In this document: in pieces, positions 16,151-25,302 of the stretch | Numbering within the stretch: position 1 is the first letter of the stretch | Layout of the letters: each line of letters starts with the position of its first letter | IMG/VR virus record: IMGVR_UViG_3300023296_001079 | Span: 1-64,000 of that record | DNA from: a virus | Reading direction: 5' to 3' (one strand) | Length of the DNA stretch: 64,000 nucleotides | The notes under the pieces: generated by a model | The model's database searches: none | The model's input: the letters and a program-made list of their open reading frames with translations, nothing else | Told to the model about the DNA's origin: nothing | Position numbers and translations under genes: made by a program

Positions 16151-16997
16151 AGTTGGAATCTTCAGGCCTCTGGACGGCCCCTGGGATCACTCGTCCTTCC
16201 TGACTTCCTTTGCCCGAGGGGTGAAGGAGAAGGGGGACAACGCCAGGGTCCATAACCTGGAGGAAGGATACCAGGACTGTGACGTGGCTGTGGTCTTCGG
16301 CCTCCCCAAGTTTTCCGTCCCTGCCTCCTGGGCCCGGGGCTCCATAATCTATGAGCACCGATACCGCCGGAAGAAAAACGTCTTGATAATGGAGCGGGGA
16401 TTCATCAAGCGGGATACCCATTACGGGGTGGCCCTGAACGGCCTGAACGGCCTGGGGGACTTCGGGTCCAAGGACAGCCCTGCCGACCGGTGGAACAGGC
16501 TGGGGGCGGAGATTAAGCCCTGGCGGCCCCCGAACGAGGACGGTTACTTCCTCCTCTGTGGTCAGGTCCCCTGGGACGCCACCGTCCAGCATACGAAGCA
16601 TGCCCAATGGTGTCAGGCAGCCTTTAAAGCCATACAGGGGGAAGGTCACAAGGTCAGGTTCCGACCACACCCGGACGTCAAAGAGTATGACTACGGCCTG
16701 GAGGCCTCCAAGGCTTCCTGGGAGGAGGACCTTGACGGGGCCAATGCTGTGGTGACCTTCTCGTCCACCTCCTCTGCCCTGGCCGTCCTGGAGGGGATTC
16801 CTATATTCGCCCTGGACCGTGGCTCCATAGCGTACCAGATCGCCAACCAGGAACTGTCCCCTGAGACCCTGGCCGTCCCTGGCCTTGCGTTCAGGGACCA
16901 GTGGGCCTGGGACCTAGCCTATTCACAGTGGACCGAGGAGGAGATGGCCGGGGGACAGCCCTGGGAGCAACTCCGTTCGGCCATGTCCGCCAGCTAA
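16143..16997 (+). CDS. Putative glycosyltransferase, capsule-synthesis-like
   Basis: 284 aa. VRFRPHPDVK followed by NAVVTFSSTSSALAVLEGIP and a DRGS segment is the pattern of the C-terminal half of capsule-synthesis transferases (KpsS/KpsC-like) and CDP-glycerol transferases: a phosphate-binding HP motif, then a TFSST donor loop. It overlaps the GT9 gene by 8 bp. The family-level call is moderate; donor and acceptor are unknown. Confidence 0.6.
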   Translation: MYEVGIFRPLDGPWDHSSFLTSFARGVKEKGDNARVHNLEEGYQDCDVAVVFGLPKFSVPASWARGSIIYEHRYRRKKNVLIMERGFIKRDTHYGVALNGLNGLGDFGSKDSPADRWNRLGAEIKPWRPPNEDGYFLLCGQVPWDATVQHTKHAQWCQAAFKAIQGEGHKVRFRPHPDVKEYDYGLEASKASWEEDLDGANAVVTFSSTSSALAVLEGIPIFALDRGSIAYQIANQELSPETLAVPGLAFRDQWAWDLAYSQWTEEEMAGGQPWEQLRSAMSAS

Positions 16998-17016
16998 TGG
17001 AAGGTGGGGGTCAATA

Positions 17017-17814
17017 ATGAATCCGGACAGGGTAGCGGACGCCATCGTCTTCGTAGGCTGGGACCCTCTGGACGCCCAGGCCTTCCGGGTGGCTCTCCAG
17101 TCCATGTGGGAGACTTCCCCCGAGGTTCGGGAGGGGTCAATAATTGTGGAGCCTTTGGTCCAAGCTGACCTTCGGAGGCGGGGCCTATACTCCAGGTGCT
17201 TTCAGACTTTAGCTAACGGGCAGAAGATGGACCTGGGGGATAATTGCCCCCACTCCACGGAGTTCTCCTACACTCGATTCTTGACCCCACACCTTGCGAT
17301 GGCCCGGGGAATCACCAAGGCGCTGTTCGTGGACGCGGATGTCATGTTCCTGGGTAATGTGGCGGACCTGTTCGCCCTGGCGGACGCGAAGAAAATGGTC
17401 CAGGTGGTGAAGCACGATATGGTATTGGACCCCGACCGGGGACCTAAGATGGGGGTCTTTTTCCAGTCGGAATATGAGAAGAAGAATTGGTCCTCTGTTA
17501 TGCTGTTTCCGGACGCCAGGAAACTGTCCGACTGTTTGAATCCCTTGACGGTATCGTCCACCCACCGGAACTACCTCCACCAGTTTGGCTGGGTAGAGGA
17601 CAAGGCCATAGGGGCCCTTCCGGAGCACTGGAACTGGCTGGAGGGGTACAGTAAATCCGCAGCGGCCCCTTGCCATTCCCTGGTCCACTTCACCCGGGGC
17701 ACCCCGGACATGATTAAGGACGTGGACCCCGTCCTTGGGTCTAGGTGGGACGAGTTCTCCGACCGGGCGGGCTCTGCTATGTACCCCTTTGGATGGGGAG
17801 CCTTAATGGCATGA
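17017..17814 (+). CDS. Glycosyltransferase, GT8-like, with DxD motif
   Basis: 265 aa. ALFVDADVMFLGN (D106 and D108) is the metal-binding DxD of GT-A enzymes such as GT8, preceded by FSYTRFLTPHLA. A retaining hexosyl or similar transfer is expected. The start at 17017 follows GGAGG-like bases; the end overlaps the sulfotransferase by the ATGA at 17811. Confidence 0.7.
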   Translation: MNPDRVADAIVFVGWDPLDAQAFRVALQSMWETSPEVREGSIIVEPLVQADLRRRGLYSRCFQTLANGQKMDLGDNCPHSTEFSYTRFLTPHLAMARGITKALFVDADVMFLGNVADLFALADAKKMVQVVKHDMVLDPDRGPKMGVFFQSEYEKKNWSSVMLFPDARKLSDCLNPLTVSSTHRNYLHQFGWVEDKAIGALPEHWNWLEGYSKSAAAPCHSLVHFTRGTPDMIKDVDPVLGSRWDEFSDRAGSAMYPFGWGALMA

Positions 17815-18464
17815 GTTACTTCTCCAGGGACCTGAACATGGTCTTCATTCATATCCCCAAGAACGCGGGGACGTCGATTCACCGGACCCTGACCGATTTG
17901 GTCCCGGACCTGGAAGCCTTCGACGCCACGGACGCCCTCCACCGGGAACAGCGTCACCCAGCCTTCGCCAACCATTTCCCCATGCCCATGGCCAATGCTC
18001 TCTGCCGGTATTTCATCCCGGACTTTGACCCTTTAAAGGCCACCTCCTTCATGGTGGTCCGGAATCCCTGGGAGCGTATGGTTTCCCTGTTCGAGCACAG
18101 GAAGCGAAAGAAGGATTTATTCTACGAGGGGAACCCCAGGAACTCTGGGCCGGACAAGGTGGCCCTGGCCAAAGGATTCAAATACTGGCTGATGGAGTCC
18201 CCCTCGCCGGGGGACTCCATCCTGACACGGACCCCCCAAATGGACTGGGGACCGGTGACCCATACCCTAAACTTCAATGACGATTTACTTGGTCAGTGGG
18301 TGGACTTGATTCACGGCCTGGGCCTGCCTACGGTCAACCTTGTCCAGGCCAACACAGGCAAGGGCGAATCCTCCAAGTATCGCTCCTACTACGACATTGA
18401 ATCTTTTGGGTTCGTCCGGGACAGGTTCAAGAAAGACATTGAGGAATTCAATTATGCCTTTTGA
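17811..18464 (+). CDS. Sulfotransferase family protein
   Basis: 217 aa. VFIHIPKNAGTSIHRTL (about residues 11-27) is the 5'-phosphosulfate loop, and VVRNPWERMVSLFEHR (about 81-96) is the 3'-phosphate site of PAPS-dependent sulfotransferases. The C terminus, GFVRDRFKKDIEEFNY, is also typical. It would sulfate a carbohydrate. The start ATG 17811 overlaps the GT8 stop by 4 bp; an in-frame start at 17745 would lie inside that gene. Confidence 0.8.
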   Translation: MSYFSRDLNMVFIHIPKNAGTSIHRTLTDLVPDLEAFDATDALHREQRHPAFANHFPMPMANALCRYFIPDFDPLKATSFMVVRNPWERMVSLFEHRKRKKDLFYEGNPRNSGPDKVALAKGFKYWLMESPSPGDSILTRTPQMDWGPVTHTLNFNDDLLGQWVDLIHGLGLPTVNLVQANTGKGESSKYRSYYDIESFGFVRDRFKKDIEEFNYAF

Positions 18465-19437
18465 TTTTAGCTTCCCGGACAGTGCCTCCCACCCTGAGTG
18501 GGACGTTCCGAGGTCTCCGGACAATTGGCACCTCCCCGTTTCGGCAGAGGTTGGAGTTTATATGGTTGAAGCCCAAGGGGCCTTCGGACGGGCCCATGAA
18601 TTTTTGGGCCGGCAGATCGAGGCACAGGCCCTTTTACAGGACCAATACCACAGCGTCCTGGGGGCCTTCCGCCGGTATGCGGCCTTTCAGAATCCCCCCA
18701 AGGATAACTTCCTGTGGCATTCCGGATATTTAGCCTATCGGGACGAGAATCCGCTGGCGGGTCTGTTCCTGTCGGAACTCCAGCACCTTTCCCAGATGGA
18801 GGTCACCTACCCCCTGCCCATAAAGAAGATCGACAGGACCATGGCTTGCTCCAAGACCAAGACCCAGGCGGTCCAGGACTACCTCCAGAGCCTCCCCCTA
18901 TGGCACCATGTAGCGGACTACTTTGGGCACCACCCCAACGTCAAGACGGTCCAGGCCCACCTGTCCCGTCCAGGCGACCGGCACCACCGGCAGACCTTCC
19001 GGGACCTCCCCCATGAAGGCAAGCTTCTGAACCTGCACGTTGACCCCAAGCCGGGCGTCATTAAGGCCATCATCTACCTGGGAGAGGTTGGGACCTGTCA
19101 CGGGCCCTTCCAGATTCTTCCCGCCTCCAAGGACATGGGGGAATCCATGTTCCAGAGAATTGTGGCCTGGGGAAACTCCACTGGGAACTACTGCCACACG
19201 CCCGAGCACAGGCGGGCCATGGGGGCCCTGCCTGCACCCTGGCGCGTCAACGCTATTGTGGGAAAGCTAATCCCGGACGATTCCGAGGACTTCAAGAACT
19301 TCACCGGGCCGAAAGGCCTCCGGACCATCACCAGCGATATCGCCAACGTCATCGTGTTTGACCCCGCCTGGAACTTCCACAGGGGTGGACTGGTGGAGGA
19401 GGGCGAACGCTTCAATCTTCAGGTGACAATCCAATGA
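18454..19437 (+). CDS. Probable 2-oxoglutarate/Fe(II) oxygenase (phytanoyl-CoA dioxygenase-like)
   Basis: 327 aa from ATG 18454, which overlaps the previous gene by 11 bp. The metal triad is visible as HVD (H195, D197 in LNLHVDPKPGVIKAIIYL) and a distal H309 in NFHRGG, with R321 downstream (GERFNLQ) to bind 2-oxoglutarate. HGPFQILPASKD after the first motif also fits. Hydroxylation of a sugar or lipid is possible. A longer frame starting at 18340 is not credible because it lies within the sulfotransferase. Confidence 0.65.
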   Translation: MPFDFSFPDSASHPEWDVPRSPDNWHLPVSAEVGVYMVEAQGAFGRAHEFLGRQIEAQALLQDQYHSVLGAFRRYAAFQNPPKDNFLWHSGYLAYRDENPLAGLFLSELQHLSQMEVTYPLPIKKIDRTMACSKTKTQAVQDYLQSLPLWHHVADYFGHHPNVKTVQAHLSRPGDRHHRQTFRDLPHEGKLLNLHVDPKPGVIKAIIYLGEVGTCHGPFQILPASKDMGESMFQRIVAWGNSTGNYCHTPEHRRAMGALPAPWRVNAIVGKLIPDDSEDFKNFTGPKGLRTITSDIANVIVFDPAWNFHRGGLVEEGERFNLQVTIQ

Positions 19438-20177
19438 CCGCTTTAAAACTATCTCACGAGGTTCTGGCCCGCCGGGTATACCGGGAAGACGTCAACATGG
19501 GACTGGCCGCCAACACCATCATGAAGTTCGTGGTTCCTCTCCTGGACCCCCTGAAGGTGGCCCTGGATGTAGGGGCAGCCACTGGCCACATTACCAACAT
19601 CATCGCCCCCCACGTTTTCCGGGTCTATGGATTCGAGGCGGTCCTTCCGGTGTTCTTTCAATATTGCAAAATGCAGGACCGGTGGGACAACGTGGTCCCG
19701 GTCTATGGAGCGGTGGGCTCCGACATGGGGACGGCTGAGTTCTTCGTGGATGACAAGCGCCTGTCCAACTCAGGCTTCCAGGACCTTGTGGACGGGCAGA
19801 AGACCCGAGTCCCCATGCTCTGCCTGGACCCTATGTTTGACCAGGACGAGACGATTGGATTCGTCAAGGTGGACGTGGAGGGCAATGAGTTGGACGTCCT
19901 CCGAGGGGCGGAAGGTATCCTCCGGCGGGACCGGCCTCTTCTCATGGTGGAAATTTATAAGCCATTCTGCCCCTACCCCCTGGAGAAGGTTTTCCAGTGG
20001 ATTATGGACCAGGGCTACACCTGTTTCTGGTATGTCAAGAGCCGGGGCCACATGGCCTCCTGCCACACGGCGGAAGAGGCCGCCGTGGTGTGCGTGGACA
20101 AACATGAGGAGCATGACGGGGACTTCTTGTTTGCCCCCACCCAGTTACGCCTAGCAGAAGCCTGGAAGGGCCTTTAA
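19434..20177 (+). CDS. FkbM-family methyltransferase
   Basis: 247 aa. SAM-binding ALDVGAATGHITNII, then GFVKVDVEGNELDVLRGAEG and LLMVEIY are FkbM hallmarks. These enzymes O-methylate sugars and polyketides. It overlaps the oxygenase stop by ATGA and is followed directly by a second methyltransferase, so methylated sugars are a likely output of the cassette. Confidence 0.85.
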   Translation: MTALKLSHEVLARRVYREDVNMGLAANTIMKFVVPLLDPLKVALDVGAATGHITNIIAPHVFRVYGFEAVLPVFFQYCKMQDRWDNVVPVYGAVGSDMGTAEFFVDDKRLSNSGFQDLVDGQKTRVPMLCLDPMFDQDETIGFVKVDVEGNELDVLRGAEGILRRDRPLLMVEIYKPFCPYPLEKVFQWIMDQGYTCFWYVKSRGHMASCHTAEEAAVVCVDKHEEHDGDFLFAPTQLRLAEAWKGL

Positions 20178-20804
20178 ATGACCAGTTCGAGTGGAGAGCG
20201 GCAGATAGGCAAGCGCCTGGACGACATAGCCCCGGACCATGTGGCCAGATATCACTGGGCGGCTAGAATGCTTCACATTAAGCTGGACAGGAAGGTCTTC
20301 GGGCCCCCCCGGATTCTGGACGCGGCCTGTGGTTGTGGGTACGGGTCAGAGGTACTGGCCCAGAGCGGGTTCAAGGTGACGGGGGTTGATATCTCCCCGG
20401 AAGCTAAAGCCTACGCCCGTCACTTCGGGGCGGGGCGGGACTGGGACTTCCTCCAGCACGATATCCTGAACCTGGGACACCTGGGAAAGTTCGACGCGGT
20501 GGTGTCGATTGAGACGGTGGAGCATATCAACCAGGACGGGTTCTGGGTTACCCACATGCACCGGCTGGCGGACTTGGCTGTGGTCACGGTCCCCAACCAG
20601 TTGGTGACCCCGTTCACCCCCAACCAATTCAAGCACCACTTCCGGCACTACACCCCAGACCAGTTGGGCGGTCTATTCAGGGCCCGAGATTGGAACATAG
20701 AGGAGAATGACTGGTGGACACAGAAGGGCACAAAGTGGAAGGGCACAGATATGTCACCGGGGAAGGGGGGGAGAGTGTTGGGCATTATAGCCTCCGGCGC
20801 ATAG
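20178..20804 (+). CDS. Class I SAM-dependent methyltransferase
   Basis: 208 aa. ILDAACGCGYGSEVLAQSG is motif I, VTGVDISPEA motif II, and FDAVVSIETVEHI motif IV, as in Methyltransf_11/23 small-molecule methyltransferases. ATG 20178 immediately follows the previous stop. The 3' end overlaps the SIS-domain gene. Confidence 0.8.
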   Translation: MTSSSGERQIGKRLDDIAPDHVARYHWAARMLHIKLDRKVFGPPRILDAACGCGYGSEVLAQSGFKVTGVDISPEAKAYARHFGAGRDWDFLQHDILNLGHLGKFDAVVSIETVEHINQDGFWVTHMHRLADLAVVTVPNQLVTPFTPNQFKHHFRHYTPDQLGGLFRARDWNIEENDWWTQKGTKWKGTDMSPGKGGRVLGIIASGA

Positions 20805-21370
20805 CCCAACAGGTCATACTCCAGGAATCCTTGGGGCTGGTGGCCCTGGCAGACGCCCTCCCGGTGGCGGTGTTCGATGATGCGGTGAACCACCTCTGCC
20901 GACAGGGAACCGTGGTCCTGTCTGGGTTGGGGAAAAGCGGACACGTTGCCCGGAAGATATCCTCCACCATGACGTCCCTGGGGACGCGGTCTGTATACAT
21001 ACACCCCACCGAGGCTGCCCACGGGGACCTGGGCTTCCTGGGCCCCCAGGACGCCCTCCTGGCCCTATCCAGGTCCGGCGGGGCGGAAGAGTTGCTCCAC
21101 CTGTTCCACAGGGCCAAGGATTTGAACATCCCCTCCGTCCTGATAACGGAGGACCCCGCTTCCCGGCTGGCCAGGGTGGCGGACTTCGTCCTCCCTATTC
21201 CCAAGGTCCTTGAAGCCTGGGGCCATGCCCCTTCCACCTCAACCACGATGCAGATGGGCCTGGGCGATGCCCTCGCTATCTGTCTGGCCCAGTTGCGCGG
21301 CTTTACCAATACGGACTTCAAGAGGACCCACCCTGGAGGGGCTCTGGGCCACCTGAAGAAGGCTGGATAG
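20735..21370 (+). CDS. SIS-domain sugar isomerase, KdsD-like
   Basis: About 211 aa. VVLSGLGKSGHVARKISSTM, then HPTEAAHGDLGFLG and the C-terminal FKRTHPGGALG match D-arabinose-5-phosphate isomerases, which make the precursor of Kdo, an LPS core sugar. The CBS domains of full KdsD are absent, as in single-SIS forms. GTG 20735 is chosen for its AGAAGGGC ribosome site; GTG 20714 is the longer alternative. It overlaps the methyltransferase by 70 bp and is the last cassette gene. Confidence 0.75.
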   Translation: MEGHRYVTGEGGESVGHYSLRRIAQQVILQESLGLVALADALPVAVFDDAVNHLCRQGTVVLSGLGKSGHVARKISSTMTSLGTRSVYIHPTEAAHGDLGFLGPQDALLALSRSGGAEELLHLFHRAKDLNIPSVLITEDPASRLARVADFVLPIPKVLEAWGHAPSTSTTMQMGLGDALAICLAQLRGFTNTDFKRTHPGGALGHLKKAG

Positions 21371-21383
21371 AGGTCCCTGGACC

Positions 21384-21406
21384 ATTTAAAGAAAGGCGTG
21401 ATATAG
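21384..21406 (+). promoter_or_regulatory. Possible extended -10 promoter
   Basis: TGATATAGT near 21398-21406 resembles an extended -10 element and lies after a TTTAAAG word. No good -35 is visible. It would serve the 21452 gene and the connector/tail operon. Confidence 0.25.
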
Positions 21407-21451
21407 TGCCGGGGCTTTAAGCCACCCACTGAGGCCTACCGAGGGATTCTC

Positions 21452-21883
21452 ATGTCAGATTTTGTATTTAACCGGGCAAAGGGCGCAGCGGCTGAACTGT
21501 GCCGGAATTATACCGGGGCCCTGATTATGGCCCTATACAAAGCGGTGGGGAATGTTTCCACCCTCCGAGACGCGGACAACCTGTCGGCAGTCGCGGCAGT
21601 CGCAGCCACCACGGAATTGACGGATGGCTCCTACGCCCGGAAGACAGGCTTAACTGAGACGGTCACCCTTGACGACACCAACGACCGGGTGGACCTGGAC
21701 GTCCCAGACCAGACGTGGTCCGCCCTGGCGGGCTCCGCTGTGGTTGGGGTGGTCATCGCCATTGAGTCCTCCGCCAGTGATTCGGCGCGGATTCCTCTGA
21801 CCCAACAGGACTTCGCTGTGACCCCGGACGCTTCGGACGTCACCCTCCAGGTCAACGCCTCCGGCTTCTATCGGGCCAGCTAA
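21452..21883 (+). CDS. Virion structural protein (143 aa), head-region
   Basis: The pattern FNRAKGAAAELCRNYTGA and TLDDTNDRVDLDVPDQTW recurs in small phage proteins found just after the capsid block; their exact role is not known to me. The rest is beta-rich and Ala/Thr/Ser-rich with few Lys. It is likely a head decoration or connector protein. Confidence 0.6.
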   Translation: MSDFVFNRAKGAAAELCRNYTGALIMALYKAVGNVSTLRDADNLSAVAAVAATTELTDGSYARKTGLTETVTLDDTNDRVDLDVPDQTWSALAGSAVVGVVIAIESSASDSARIPLTQQDFAVTPDASDVTLQVNASGFYRAS

Positions 21884-21897
21884 AGGACCCCCTACAC

Positions 21898-22308
21898 ATG
21901 AACATTCCCGCATGGCTGACAGAAGACGCCCAGGGCCGCTGGCACATTGACAGCGATGGGGCCTATCCCGAGTGGATGGGATTCCTTGGCCTGACCAATG
22001 AGGACCTTGACCGCTACTGGCTGGAGGTTCTCTTCCAGTGTGCCAAGATGGACGCCCAGGTGGCCGTCCGGAGTTCCGGGGATGACCCCCGCATGGTGGG
22101 CAAGGGTCTTATCCTTGTGGTGGACGCCACCAAGGCCAAGAAGCAAAGCTGGGCGCAGATAAACTTCCCCGTGGAGACAGCGGCAGGCCGCCGGAAGCGG
22201 GAGGCCCTCATGGGGGAGAACCGCAAGCTGGCGGGTCCGGACGCGGCCACCAAAGGCAAGGAAGCGCGGGCGCTGTACCGAAAGATTCGAGGCTTCGTCC
22301 CGGAGTAG
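21898..22308 (+). CDS. Hypothetical protein (136 aa)
   Basis: Unrecognised. It starts MNIPAWLTEDAQGRW. The C-terminal half is helical and basic (RRKREALMGENRKLAG). It lies in the connector block 14 nt after the previous stop. Confidence 0.6.
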   Translation: MNIPAWLTEDAQGRWHIDSDGAYPEWMGFLGLTNEDLDRYWLEVLFQCAKMDAQVAVRSSGDDPRMVGKGLILVVDATKAKKQSWAQINFPVETAAGRRKREALMGENRKLAGPDAATKGKEARALYRKIRGFVPE

Positions 22309-22338
22309 CCCCACCTCTGTTGCTTTAAAGGGGTCCCA

Positions 22339-22770
22339 GTGAAAACGTACACGCCCAACGGAAACTTCAAGGTCAACCGGAACGTGTTGATTGCCCTGGG
22401 CGAGGAAGTCCCGGAGCATTTCCACGTCTGGAGTCACACGGTCCTTCCGGTGGAGGGCCTGTTCCAGATAACGGCCTGGGATAATCCGGACTGTGACAAT
22501 GAATTTGACGTGAACAAGCACCCCCTTCTTGGGTCCACCCACGTGGGTTATCCGAGATATGCGAAGGCGCACCCTGATATTGTGGTTCACCCCTGGGCCT
22601 TGATTGACGCGAAACGATTCCACGTCATACGGCTGGTGTCCCTGACCAGTAAGGTGGGGGAATCCGAATTGATCGAAACCCAGGGGGAGTTCTGGTGTTG
22701 CTGGTCCCACCGGAAGGTGGACGGGGAAGTGGTGCAATACGACACCGGCTGGAGTGGGGCCCTTTCCTGA
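22339..22770 (+). CDS. Hypothetical protein (143 aa)
   Basis: Unrecognised, rich in Trp and His, and apparently beta-rich. GTG/ATG choices agree on 22339, which follows TTTAAAGGGGTCC. Its stop overlaps the next start by one base (TGATGG), indicating coupling. Confidence 0.6.
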   Translation: MKTYTPNGNFKVNRNVLIALGEEVPEHFHVWSHTVLPVEGLFQITAWDNPDCDNEFDVNKHPLLGSTHVGYPRYAKAHPDIVVHPWALIDAKRFHVIRLVSLTSKVGESELIETQGEFWCCWSHRKVDGEVVQYDTGWSGALS

Positions 22771-23264
22771 TGGCCGAGTATATCGCCGTCCATGGGATAG
22801 CCTACCATGACCGGCACTGGCACCCAACGAAGCAACCAAAAAGCCTTCGGGATACAATGATATCGTCCGGAGAACTTATCACCCTGTGGCAAGCCAACGG
22901 CCCCAGGCACTGGTTCCCTGTGTGGGACTCCAACCCTACCGTCATTCGCGTCCGCATTCTGAACGCCTTGGTGGGGCAATATGACTGGATGGTGTCCGAC
23001 TATACAGTCAATGACGCCACAGCCCAGGACCCTTATTCCATTGTCACAATTGCGAAGCGGTTGTGGAGGCTGGACCATGTTCCAATGTTGGCGGACGAGG
23101 TCACCCGTCTGAAGCGTCCCTTGAACATGGAGTCTGACATACTGGACCTAGACCCTTTAAAGCTAACGAGAAAGGTAGAGGGAGGAGTTCTGTTCAATAA
23201 AAATGCGGAGGACGTTCCGCGGGAAGACCCCACCCGGGCTGGTCTGGCCGGAGGACGTTTGTAG
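22770..23264 (+). CDS. Hypothetical protein (164 aa)
   Basis: ATG 22770 is used because it sits on the stop of the previous gene; an in-frame ATG at 22695 is inside that gene. No motif is recognised. The stop overlaps the GTG of the next gene (TAGTGG). Confidence 0.6.
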   Translation: MAEYIAVHGIAYHDRHWHPTKQPKSLRDTMISSGELITLWQANGPRHWFPVWDSNPTVIRVRILNALVGQYDWMVSDYTVNDATAQDPYSIVTIAKRLWRLDHVPMLADEVTRLKRPLNMESDILDLDPLKLTRKVEGGVLFNKNAEDVPREDPTRAGLAGGRL

Positions 23265-25291
23265 TGGCCACCGACCGGACCAGAAAATGCCCCATCACAA
23301 TCTCCTCCACCTATGTGGCCTCCACGGTGGCGAACTACCCCTTTCGTCTGGAGGTGGCGGACCTGCCCAGCGAGGCCATGGACGCGGACGGGACCTACCC
23401 CTGCAACGCGGACGGGGCGGATATTCAGTTCTTCAGTGACGAGGACCTGACCACCGAGTTGGCCGTTGACGTTGTCTTCGTCAACCTGAACAACAACCCT
23501 GCCCTGGCCACCTCCAAGATATTTGTCAAGATTCCCAGCCTCTCTTCAACCTCTGATACCACCATATGGATGGCCTACAATACGGTGGACCCCGCCACCT
23601 TCCCGGCGGCAGATTCTACCTATGGCTCGGAGGCTGTCTGGGCTGACTATGAACTGGTTATCCACGGGGAGGCGGGGTACGAGGACGCGGCGGGGAATCA
23701 TACAGTCAGCACGTCCGGGAGTCCGACCTACAGCGAAGACGATGGGCTGATTATCGTCTCCACCCAGTATGCCTACGTTACGGCCACGGCCCTGGGGGAG
23801 ACGGACCTAACGGTCCAGGCGAGAGGCCGGGCGGCGGAGTTCAAACAGTACACCTACGGCAACAGCACCCACCTGGGCTCCAACATATTCAACACCCGAG
23901 TTTTGGGGTCAGACGACAGCCCCACCTTCGGCATGTTCCATAATTCAACCTCTCCCAAGGTCTCCTTTGTGATCGACAGCGAAGGGATCGGCAAAGGCGC
24001 GGACGGCACCACCACGCTGGCGGTGGATACTTGGTATCACATGCACGGAACAGTAGTTCCTAACGGGTCCATTCCAACCTATGACGGAACCTTCCGGGCG
24101 TATCTGGCGGGGGCGGAGGAAGGAACGAACAACATAGCCCTGGGAGGAACCTGGGGCGGGGGCGCGTGGCAGGGAGCCACATGGTATATCGGGGAGCACG
24201 TAGACTGGGACGGTCAGACCACGGTGGACCTAAAGGACCTCCGGGTCCGCAAGGAGGCCCTGGGGGCTGACTGGATTGCCACGGAGGAGGACAACCTGTC
24301 CACGGCTGCCTTCGCCACGGTGGGGACCTGTGAGACCATATCCACGGACCAGACTGTGGAAGTATCCCTGACAACTGAGACGGACGTGGCCCTGGCGTCT
24401 TCGGCAGCCAAAGCCCTGGCCCTGGCCCAGGTGGCAGAGGCCGATTCGGCCCTGTCGGTCTCCTTCTCCCGGGCCCTGGCTATAGTCCTGGCGACCGGGA
24501 CGGACACGGCCCTGACCCTGGCAGGCTTCGACAAGGTTAAAGCGGTGGGGCTGGCAACGGAACTGGACACGGCCCTGACCCTGTCCGGGTGGGCCAAGGT
24601 CACCGGGACAGGGCTGGCAACGGAACTGGACATCACCTTCTCCCCCACGGCAGCCTCCGCCGGGAGCATTGGTCTATCAGTAGAGACCAACCTGTCCCAG
24701 GCCCTGGGGGTGTCAAAGGTCCGGGCAACCGGGCGGACCACGGAAGCGGATTCGGTCTTCGCCATCGCGGGCTGGGCAAAGGCCACAGCAATAGGGGTGG
24801 TGGCAGAGGCGGACCAAGCCTTCACGCTGACAGCGGACAAGCTTCTGGCCATCGCCCTGGTGGCAGAGGCGGACCAAGCCTTCTCCCCCACGGCCCAACA
24901 GTCTAGAATCATCGCCATTCAACAGGTCCTATCGGCAGCGGACCAAGCCTTCACTCTCTCCGGTTGGCTGAAGGCCCAGGGCCTTGGGCTGGCGACGGAA
25001 GCGGACCTTGCCCAGACTGTGGGGCGAATCCAGAACGTCTCCATTACCCTGGCGACCGATACCGAAACAGCCCAGACCCTGGGGACACCACAGAAGGCCC
25101 AGGACATTGGCCTGACCCTGGAGACCACGGTTCTATTCGGGGTGGAGTTGATTGTAGGGTCCGCCCCAGACCAGAGAACGGTCCAGGTGACGGCAGACAG
25201 GCTCTCTGTGGTGGACACCCGGACGAGTTCGGCAGAGGCGGGCGGGGAGACCCGAGTTGCCACAAGAGTCTCTATAGTGCCGACCAGATAG
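23264..25291 (+). CDS. Large virion protein: DUF2341/LamG-like N terminus plus tandem ETD repeats
   Basis: 675 aa from GTG. Residues about 1-115 resemble DUF2341 (YPFRLEVADLP, ADIQFFSDEDL, KIFVKIPSL). About 130-345 is a LamG/lectin-like beta sandwich. From about 360 to 650 there are roughly 13 tandem units of about 21 aa with the core GLATEADxAxTLSG. Such repeats occur in phage surface proteins. It could be a head fibre or glycan-binding decoration. The position between neck and connector genes, away from the tail tip, is notable. Confidence 0.6.
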   Translation: MATDRTRKCPITISSTYVASTVANYPFRLEVADLPSEAMDADGTYPCNADGADIQFFSDEDLTTELAVDVVFVNLNNNPALATSKIFVKIPSLSSTSDTTIWMAYNTVDPATFPAADSTYGSEAVWADYELVIHGEAGYEDAAGNHTVSTSGSPTYSEDDGLIIVSTQYAYVTATALGETDLTVQARGRAAEFKQYTYGNSTHLGSNIFNTRVLGSDDSPTFGMFHNSTSPKVSFVIDSEGIGKGADGTTTLAVDTWYHMHGTVVPNGSIPTYDGTFRAYLAGAEEGTNNIALGGTWGGGAWQGATWYIGEHVDWDGQTTVDLKDLRVRKEALGADWIATEEDNLSTAAFATVGTCETISTDQTVEVSLTTETDVALASSAAKALALAQVAEADSALSVSFSRALAIVLATGTDTALTLAGFDKVKAVGLATELDTALTLSGWAKVTGTGLATELDITFSPTAASAGSIGLSVETNLSQALGVSKVRATGRTTEADSVFAIAGWAKATAIGVVAEADQAFTLTADKLLAIALVAEADQAFSPTAQQSRIIAIQQVLSAADQAFTLSGWLKAQGLGLATEADLAQTVGRIQNVSITLATDTETAQTLGTPQKAQDIGLTLETTVLFGVELIVGSAPDQRTVQVTADRLSVVDTRTSSAEAGGETRVATRVSIVPTR

Positions 25292-25302
25292 GACGGGATC
25301 GC

